This document shows, one piece after another, positions 55,701 to 64,000 of a stretch of DNA of 64,000 bases (positions within the stretch are counted from its first letter, which is position 1; each line of letters starts with the position of its first letter). The position numbers were made by a program, and so were the translations under genes. Source of the DNA: Pagrus major (lineage: Eukaryota; Chordata; Actinopteri; Spariformes; Sparidae); NCBI RefSeq assembly GCF_040436345.1, contig NC_133219.1, forward strand, positions 19,180,958-19,244,957. Reading direction: 5' to 3'. Under the pieces are notes generated by a model that searched no databases, was not told the origin of the DNA, and saw only the letters and a program-made list of their open reading frames with translations.

Positions 55701-57545
55701 ATGGTGTGCCTCACGCTGCCTTAAAAACACTTCAGTTTGACCTGATCATTTATTATATTGTGGTACTGTCCAATTACTGTCCAACACATTGTTTTTTTGA
55801 CTGGAAAATGTCCCCAATTACACATGTTTCAGTGTGGAGCTTCACAATACGAGAATCACAGCAGGCTGAACTTATTATATGATATTATTGATTGATTGAA
55901 CCTCAGTGGGCGAAGCCATACAGTTTTCTTTTTTGGTTTTTACTTTTTTTTTCTCCAAATTTAGCTTCCTTGAAATGGAAATGGTGACGGATAAAAATTC
56001 TATTCTAAATATAATAAAAAATAAAATTCCCCTTTTCATGCACTGGTGACATGTGGAATTCATGATGGCTCACCTGATGACTAACATGGTGATCCTTTCA
56101 GTCTGTTTTTGTAGAGGTTTTCTTTTATTTTGAAAAGCGCCAACTTTTTCTGGGGTTAAATATCCATATTCATGGGATAAATGGGTATCTGCTGAACTGG
56201 ATCGTAAAGCTTGAGCACCACATCATCTTGAGATAAAAGTTGAGAGCGACTTCTACAGCATTTTTTTTCTAAAAATGTTATCCAGCTGCAAATTTCACTT
56301 TTGGATGTGTTTCTGTGTTCACTGTTTCCCCCAAGTGTGAAAAAAGTCCAACGTTTCCACTATCCAGTGGCCGCTGCGGTCTGTGGAAACGCTGGTTTCT
56401 CCTCTGGGAACCATTGCAAAATTTCAGGCAGACTGTGGATATCTGTGAGCTTATTGAATACCGTTGAAGATGCAACCTGCTGCTGTTTTGACTTTTCCTC
56501 TCAGGTTTGCTTTCACTTCATAACAGACATGGGATGTGTTTTTGTTTAATGCTGACAAAATAGTCTTGTTATTTTTTTTGATTTACCTTCCAGTTCCGCA
56601 GCATATACCCATTTATCTTTTTTATGATTAAAAAAATCTAGTAATATGTAATAAAAGTAGCTTTTCACCACCCACTGATGTTTAAGCTCTGCTTCTAAGA
56701 AATGTTTCTGTTCATATCTTTCAAACTGCAACAAGTCATTGTTCTCTGTGGAAGTGAAGACTTGGACTCTTCTGTGATTAAAAATAGAAGCACTTTAGCA
56801 AAGGAATGCAGTATTTTCCCAAAGGCCACAAATTTGCCAAAGTTGCCGGCTCAGTAGCTTTGACGCAAATACTGTTACTGACCAGGATTTCATAATCATC
56901 TCTTCACTGACACTGCTTTTCTAATAATTTAGCTGTCATGTCTTCAGAAACAGAAAGTTTAAGGAACTCGTTGACTCACCGTTCTGATGCCTTCATCTTT
57001 TAATGACTGTGCCGATTTTTTTCTTTCTTATTTTTTGTGCTCATTCCTGAATTATTTTTGACAAACACACACACACTCCCATTTCAAAGGACTGTTTTTG
57101 TTCATTTTGTGGATTTTTATGGCTGAGATTGTTGTTAAATTGTTTTTGTTGGTGTTTTTGTTTATGTGCGTGCCTGTCTACCCCCGCCTGTTTGAAATTG
57201 TGCTGGGTTAGGGTTCATAATGTGTGTATGTGTGTGTAAGTGTGTGTGTGAATGCCTGTAAATCAAGTCTGGTTATTTTTTGTACCTCAGAACACTGTCA
57301 GTAATTGTGGTAAACAACAATCCTTTTTTTTTATTTGTCATGGAATTTAATTTGGGAACGGAGCAAATGGAGCGACCGGCATTGGGGGAAGAAATAAACT
57401 GTCCTTCATTCTCTCTGGCATGCTGTAACTTAAAAAAAAACAAAAAACAACAACAACAGAGAAACAAGGTGTAAATACTGTTTTATAATTATGTCTTAAT
57501 GAGTTTTGAAGATGAAGAAAGTTATTAATAAACCTGAGATATATT
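52770..57545 (+). other. cnnm4: cnnm4 3' UTR (inferred extent)
   Basis: No new gene signals appear after the stop until an AATAAA at 57527-57532 followed by a GT/T-rich stretch (tgtgattgttctggtttc), which would give a UTR of about 4.8 kb. Another AATAAA lies at 57393-57398, and shorter forms are possible. The UTR region holds several TG runs (about 52849-52870, 53099-53127 and 53251-53265) and T-rich runs. Open frames within it (up to 141 codons) have no domain. Confidence 0.5.
57527..57532 (+). terminator. cnnm4: Candidate cnnm4 poly(A) signal
   Basis: Canonical AATAAA with a GT-rich downstream element about 25-45 bases further on. Confidence 0.55.
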
Positions 57546-57689
57546 TCTCTATGGACCTTTGTGATTGTTCTGGTTTCTTCTGAGGTCTTTTCTCTCTTCC
57601 ACAATGATTCCAAACACAAAGTAACATCTGTTGCCTGATAATGGACAAATACTATACTTAGTGACTACCTCAGCTAGATTTATATAGAC

Positions 57690-57820
57690 TTAAAAGGACA
57701 TATTTTTAAAGACGACATGTTACGCTACTTTTTAGGTCCATCATTTTATTTTGGGTTACTATTAGAATAGATTTACATGCTTAAAAAACACATCAGTTTC
57801 CTCATACTGACCAGATGAGA
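57690..57820 (+). mobile_element. MITE family C, 5' fragment
   Basis: It starts at TTAA and shares tccatcattttattttgggt tactat, tacatgctt and aaaacacatcagt with the complete copy at 50107. The 3' half is missing. Confidence 0.65.
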
Positions 57821-59660
57821 GAAATCTCTTTGTGCTGTAGAAAACAAGTTGTTTGTGGGGTAAAGGCAAATGGTAGATGGAGCTGAATAATAAAATGCGA
57901 ACCTGAAATATAATTTAAAGATTAAAATATACTTTAAATGTATTTTATCAACTGATGGACAGAACAAAGGATTAAAAAAGGTTCTTGCTATTTTTACAAA
58001 CTGACTTGAATAACGTGTCATATTTTCCTAATTCTTCATTTTAATTTTTCTGTATTATTTTTTATTGATTGGAATTATATGTCTGATCATCACCTTGACT
58101 GCATTTTGTTGGTTTCGGGCCGCCATAAGTCTCGATTAGCTCAATGTTGTGTTATCTGCAATATTTGATAATAACACTTAATTTAAAGATATACACACAT
58201 TTTCCCCTGCTAAACTTGTTAAGTAATTCACTGGCGTTTTGCCTTCCTCTTGCCTTGTTGGTGTGTGGAATTCTTTGAAGCAGTACTCACTCCCCTGACA
58301 GCCTGTGAAACATTAACAAACATACAATTAATCATGATGAAACATGTCCTTATTGTCAATGCTGCCGGTGTGGCAGATAGGACTCGTATGGGATGGGAGT
58401 GGGGGAGGAAGTGAAATTCAGCTGTTTGAGGAACTGGGTTAAACCTCGAGCTTGACAATTCCCGGAGCTGCTGCTCCTATCCTGTTGCATCACTGGGCAT
58501 TTTGTTTGTCAAACTGGTTAGGCAGGTGTCAAGTAGACACCAGTGAAGGAAAAAAGATAGAGATACAACATGCACAATAGTGTCTAATTACACCGGATCT
58601 GATGAAATGTTCTTCTGTCTATAAACTGGGGCGAGTTCATGGTAGAAACCTGCTGCAGGAAGTCAGAGAAGAAAAGAGTGTGGCTGGGAGTGTTCTTTTA
58701 ATGGGACATCTCTCATCACATTGTTCTTATTGTATTAAATTACATCCACCATTACTCCCACAGAGGGCTTAGCAGGATAGTTGAGCAGTGGCTATAGAAA
58801 TATTGAGCAATACCTCAGTGTAAAATCACGCTCGTACAAGTAAGTTACAAGTAAAATGCACATGAAGCACCAAATGTAAAGTCCTCATCAGACCGTGTCA
58901 AAGTGTTATGTTCTTGTATTATTATCAGTACAGTAAATTATCAATGATTGATTATAATACATCATATGTAATATATTTTGTATGTAAAATGATCATTGTA
59001 TAGCTATCATATCAATGTCAAGGAGCAAAAAAGTACAACATTTCTCTTTAGAATCTTTATTTTAGAAGAAAATCAAACTACTCAATTACAGCACAATAAA
59101 TCCTCATCCGAATAAAGTTTAAATTACAATAAATTTAGTATATGTTAAGTTTCAAATTTTGTTATTTAAAAAATATTGCATAGTTTAATTTGGACAAATT
59201 TTGGTTTGTAATTTAAAGTCTAAGATCAAATTAAAGGCAAATTAAAATGGCCACACTAAAACTGTCCAGTCAATGCGAATGCTGACAGTTTATGCTTACT
59301 TGCGGAGGTGGATTCTGAGTGTTTCCAATAAAAGTACCATTTCTTTGCACTTTAGAATAACACAACTTTATAGATTTTTATATTTCATTAGCTCAATTGT
59401 GTCATGTTATACTTTTGCACACTTCCTCAAGTTTAATGAAAAAAAAAGCGTTAATGGGATGTGAAAGTCCTGCTCCGACTCTGAATCTAACATGCTGATG
59501 CCAGCAATTAGAGGAGAGGAATTCACGCGGAAGAAGAGCAACAATGTGTGATTTCAACACACCCCAACTATTATATTTACTGAAGACACACACACACATG
59601 CTCGCACGCACGCACGCACACACACGATTCAATCCATCTTTTCACTATTTTTCAGACGAT
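57821..59660. other. Intergenic, no gene seen
   Basis: AT-rich DNA with only short open frames. A small CACG/CA run lies at about 59587-59625. Confidence 0.5.
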
Positions 59661-59983
59661 CAGGCTGCACTGGATGATCAGATGATGTGATCAAGATTTT
59701 CAAGTTTATTATAAAAACAAACATTTCTAAAATAAAAGCTTGAAAGTCATTGCTTGAAAAGTGTTGTACAAACAAATTGCCTTGCCTTAAGAAACATATG
59801 GATTGAGTGCAAAGCTTACTTCTGCTCTTAATAACATAAAAAGAAAAGAAAAAATGTCAAAGCAATGACATTCAAGCGTTTATTTTAGAAATGTTTGTTT
59901 TTGTAGGAAACATCGGGGAAAAGGCTGGAAGATCTGGATTGTTTTGTCTTGATCACGACATCCGATCATCCAGTGCAGCAGGG
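59661..59983. mobile_element. Foldback MITE with long imperfect inverted arms
   Basis: The left arm caggctgcactggatgatc...gtgatcaag and aaaacaaacatttctaaaat...cattgcttga (shortened) is repeated inverted at the right, ending gatccgatcatccagtgcag-like. The arms of about 120 bases face each other over a short centre. It has no coding capacity. The class is unknown and target duplications are not clear. Confidence 0.75.
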
Positions 59984-60010
59984 CAGTTCAAATACAAGAC
60001 TTCAAAATCA

Positions 60011-60938
60011 TTAAAGGTCCTATTTGTAGGTTGTTGATTTTTGACTCTCATTCCCAACTCGTCAAATACTGACGCATAGGGATGCTGGCCGACCCGTCCT
60101 ACAATCCCAAAGCATCATTATTACTGCTTTTCCACCAAAATTAGCGGGTCTACACAATTTTAAAATGCGGGTCAATCCGCTAAAAATCGCCTATTAAGGT
60201 CTGTGATGTGTATCTGAAGCACTACATTGTACGTCACTGACGTCATGTTTCACATCACGAATGCGCCGGAAACAGTTGTAACAGAAGAGAAAACAACAGT
60301 TGTCCCATTGTGAAAGAAGCGTCTTTAAAACAGTGGATACATTATTTTGAGCGTCACAATCCTCACAAAATGACTTGTTTCACTATCATAATTTGAGCAA
60401 TTTGGTCCAATAACATTTGGAAAGAATAGAAGAGTAGCTCAATTAAATTGTTTTATCCCCCTTCAAGTAAGCCAGGTACTAAACCGGAGGTTAGCTGGCT
60501 CCGTCTGCGATCCAGGTATTTTCATACCTGGGAAGTTGAGCTTTTTTGGCTTCAAAACACCACTGAGCAGCTTTCATAGGAATGAATCAACACTGTATCC
60601 AGATTAAAACGTCCTTAATAGACCGCATCCCAAATTCCTTCTTTATTTACGCACTGCCACCGGATGTTGATAACGTGTCATCACTTCACGCGGCGGAATT
60701 TAATGCATTCACCTGGGTCTTATGTTTAGATCAAAGCCGAGCCGAGGTGATAAAAACCTGCGTCTACTTCAGAGTCAATTGACCCGGGTGTAAATGCCGA
60801 GCTTACACATTCCGATTGCGCACAAAAGCCTGATCTTAGCGGGTTTAAGTGGGATTTTTGACCAGTGGAAAATGAGTATATTTGACGAGTTGGGAATGAG
60901 ACTCAAAAATCAACTTTTCTTACAGATAGGACCTTTAA
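60011..60938. mobile_element. 928-bp TTAA-flanked element, ~60-bp TIRs (family D)
   Basis: TTAA at 60011-60014 and 60935-60938. Terminal repeats of about 60 bases match well: ttaaaggtcctatttgtagg...gactctcattcccaactcgtcaaatac against the complement of the right end. The interior has GC-richer blocks (cgtcactgacgtcatg, cgccggaaacag) but no transposase; the 66-codon frame inside has no domain. The well-preserved arms suggest fairly recent activity. Confidence 0.85.
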
Positions 60939-63740
60939 GACAAGAAAGTGTCCACACAGGGAACACAAGGAAGTATAAAAAGATATAGGATTTATAAAGA
61001 ATAAAGTAGAAGTCAACAATTGAATGAACAAAAATGGAATAGGAGTTAAGAGTTAAAGGTCTTGTGGTTACAGACGATGGCGACAGAAAAGTTTTAGGCA
61101 TCAGGCATCCGGAAACACAGGGAAACAGGTAGCTTTCAAAGGAAACAAACTCTGCCTAGCATCAAACTTAAACTAGCATGTCATCATCCTTAAAACACTG
61201 AATTGTCTTTTTTTACGTGTTTGTTTTTTTTTTTTTTACAAATTAAACAAATAAGATTTAACGTGCAAATACGCTTAAGATAATGAGCTATAGAGGCGCT
61301 GGTTTTTACGCTAGACTGAGCCAGGCTGGCTGTTTCCTCAGCCGTTAGCTGCAGCATCGTATTGAACACACAGATATAAGAGTTCACGATTCTCATCTAA
61401 GTCACTATTTAAGTATGTAAGTACATTTACCCAAATGTCAAGACTTTTGCTTTAATTCTTTCTAGATTAAATTATTCTCTCTGTCTCTGTCTCCCAACAC
61501 CAGTTTTTTTCTTGTTGCTGATGTCTTTCCTGTAAAGGTGTTGTGAGAAATAAAGAGAAATGTATTTTTGTTTATATTTGACCAATTTCAATTTAGACTT
61601 AATGGATGCTGTTGTGAAAATGTCACTCTGTTTTTTGGTTTCCTGGTTCACACTGAATACCAATAAAATATATTTTAAGAAAAAGAATATCTAGAACTGT
61701 TGTGATAAAGTTTCATATTGTCTTCAGCCTCTGTGCTACATTTTATATATATATATATCCTCTCACGTCTATATACACAATTGAAAAAAAAAGGAAAAAA
61801 CAAAAACACTCGCTCTCTCTTTAAATAATAATTTGTGTCTGCTATGATATTTCCACAAAACGGTTCAATAACCTAGTTTAAAACTCTTAAAATTGTATCT
61901 GTACCTTGTCCCTCTGGAAAACTTTGGAAATATAGATTTTCTTTTGTTTATAGACTTATAGACTGCTGGATACAAGATGTCTCTCTTCAAAGCAGTATTA
62001 ATACTGTGTGAATTTCCCGCTGAAACAGAGTAAAATTAATGTGATTAAATCTACAACGACTATAAAAAGCATATATATTACATTGAAGGCTGTTCACCTT
62101 CGGAGTTCAGACACTTAAAAAACTTTTTTTTTTTTTAAAAATACCTCGGCTGTACTCTATTATATGATACACATTCAGTGTATGGGATAGAAGTCACAGA
62201 CTGTTTGTTACTACGGCCCCTCCCCCTCCAGACAGCGTCAACTGAAAGTAAGTTGAATCCAGCAAGAGGTTTAGGTGACGTAGCTTCTTCCTTGCATCAC
62301 AGGGAAGTGAAGCAATATGAGATTTAGCCACTGTTGTGTCACTCTAAACAACAAGCTAGTCTACGATGGCTGGTGGAATTTTTCCACATCAAAAGAACCA
62401 CAAAACTCCCAGTGGCCTGGGCAAAGACGTGAGAGGAATTGGGACATAGTAGAAAAGGATATGTGTCTATCATGTAATGAGTTTTTACACATTTACAGAT
62501 GACGTGTATCTTTTTTTTTTTTTAGGTATTTCAGACCATTTTTAGCCAGCTGTGACGAACCACAATGTATCTTCAACCATATTTTTAGATATTATTATCA
62601 TTATTATAAGAGTTTGAATAGAGGGGTAGAGGATGCTTCCCTTATAATGTTTAAAACACATCGTCTTCTCAGCATTTGGCCAAATGTTCTTGCTGACAAA
62701 CATATTTCTCTTTTTTACTATGATTTAAAATCAGATTGGACCGACTTCACAACTACAGTGTGTTTCAGTTAGTTAGTTAGATGAGGAGTTTAATACCACA
62801 CATGATGACCCATTGACTGATGACTGTTTGATGACCCCGTCCCTGCTCCTGCTAAAGGCTGACAGTCAATCAGTCATCTGCCGTCATGCAGCTCAGAGCT
62901 GTTCAATCACAATTGAAAATATCTGGAGAAAATTATAGAGATCTAACATTGGGAATCAAATGTTGAATCTGTTTGTGAGAAAGCACAAGAACTTCTTCAC
63001 TTTCTCGGAAAATGAACTCTTTTAATGATTGTGGCTCCATCATGACTCTGTTCTACCACAGTTTGATTTTTTTTATACCTTTAATTGCATTAAGTTCATA
63101 TTTCAGTGCAGCCAGGAGGTATCTTTTGTGTTTTTACTTTTCATTCATATTTTACACACCTAGTGATACAAAAATCAAAACGAACAGAACAAAACAAAAT
63201 GTAAAAAAACAAACAAAAACAAAGCTATACTATAACTATATTTACATATTCATCTATACATGGCCACACCTATACGTATATAAATGAACCTGCATATTTG
63301 AAAATGCGTTACATCATTTTATTAATGCCTATGTACAGATTGACTGAGAACACTGTCAAGGTAACTGGACAGACCTACAAGAAAGGAAAAAGAAAATAAA
63401 GTAAAATAATATTGATAATAGATCATTACAGGTGTTTGTGTATGTCTCCTCCAGTGCAAAATGCATAATTTTCCTGAAATCTGCCTCTGTTCTTGTGATA
63501 AGATATGGTATAAGATTTACTAAATACATTTTTAAGTATAAACATTATCATAAAACACAGTTTATTGAATCTGTTTTTATGATTTGGGATTTTAGTTCTG
63601 AGTAGTTCTGGAAAGCTACATGCAAAAAATACACATATATAATCTCTCATTCCTAAACAGTGTATGTAACACTCATTATCTACCTCAGTGCATCTACAGG
63701 TGTGTTTCACAATCAAACACTGCGTGCATTACGGCAGCAT
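60939..63740. other. Intergenic, no gene seen
   Basis: AT-rich with poly(T)/poly(A) runs (about 61227-61240 and 62507-62523) and a short (TA)n at about 61745-61758. No supported gene was found. Confidence 0.5.
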
Positions 63741-63875
63741 GTAAGTACAGTATTTCATCATCACAGTGAGTGACAGTGAGCACAGCGGTAGAGACCATCC
63801 CACTTCCTGTCTGAGTGGTAAATTCCCTTGAACGCTGTGGCTTGTGTATAAAAGCTCTGCAGGTCGGCACAGGCA
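63741..63875 (+). promoter_or_regulatory. TATA promoter of a downstream gene
   Basis: TATAAAA at 63847-63853 is preceded by an ETS-type acttcctg (63800s) and a loose kappaB-like ggtaaattccc at about 63818. Transcription would start about 30 bases past the TATA box, near 63876. Confidence 0.55.
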
Positions 63876-63953
63876 GGCAGAACAACACTGACAGAACAAC
63901 TGCTGGGAAAACCAAACACACTAAAACAACTTCCGATCTACTGACCTTCACAG
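63876..63953 (+). other. Candidate non-coding first exon of a downstream gene
   Basis: A stretch of about 78 bases without any ATG follows a TATA box at the right distance and ends TTCACAG|GTAAAC, a near-consensus donor. The purine/CA-rich content looks like a 5' UTR. The rest of the gene is beyond the window and its identity cannot be told. The minus-strand frame of 85 codons here is a shadow. Confidence 0.5.
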
Positions 63954-64000
63954 GTAAACTGGCTTTCTTTTCTTGTCGTATATTTGGATCAGATTTTGTA

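Overview
The window looks like teleost fish chromosomal DNA. Single genes are spread over tens of kilobases with GT-AG introns, long CA/TG tracts are common, and the non-coding space is packed with short TTAA-flanked or TIR-bearing non-autonomous DNA transposons and decayed tRNA-SINE pieces of the kinds usual in spiny-rayed fishes. No prokaryotic, viral or CRISPR features were seen, and no tRNA or rRNA gene was recognised.

Left end (1-7.1 kb): a TRIM-family E3 ligase locus. One intact, intronless RING/B-box/coiled-coil/PRY-SPRY gene lies on the minus strand (3553-5052). The first 80 bases are the 5' end of a near-identical paralogue whose ATG has become ATT. A short PRY-like remnant lies on the plus strand at about 328-430. 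The flanking non-coding DNA is also partly duplicated. Two copies of one MITE family sit in opposite orientation on either side of the locus (about 1.02-1.33 kb and 6.75-7.06 kb).

Middle (7.1-57.5 kb): one gene fills this region, a cnnm4-type CNNM/ancient conserved domain Mg2+ transport protein on the plus strand. A GC-rich promoter (inverted CCAAT, octamer, GC box, CRE) is followed by a 1.4-kb first coding exon (signal peptide, DUF21 membrane domain, most of the CBS pair). Six further coding exons follow at 27.9, 28.3, 31.3, 44.3, 51.3 and 52.5 kb. All junctions keep frame and give 799 residues. A 4.8-kb 3' UTR plausibly ends near 57.55 kb. In intron 5 I found an unlisted candidate cassette exon (46701-46763, 63 bp, 21 codons, matching phase, strong splice signals). 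It would lengthen the loop inside the cyclic-nucleotide-binding-homology domain, where CNNM2 is known to have an alternative exon of similar size.

Right end (57.5-64 kb): intergenic DNA with a 928-bp TTAA-flanked element with about 60-bp TIRs, a foldback MITE, and a TATA promoter plus non-coding first exon (about 63876-63953) of an unidentified downstream plus-strand gene whose body lies outside the window.

The two protein-coding loci have no evident functional link. The most useful new observations are the cassette exon, the (TG)12 tract that replaces the polypyrimidine tract of the exon-6 acceptor, and the start-codon-lacking TRIM paralogue. Repeat families were recognised by eye and by comparing copies within the window, so superfamily names are provisional.
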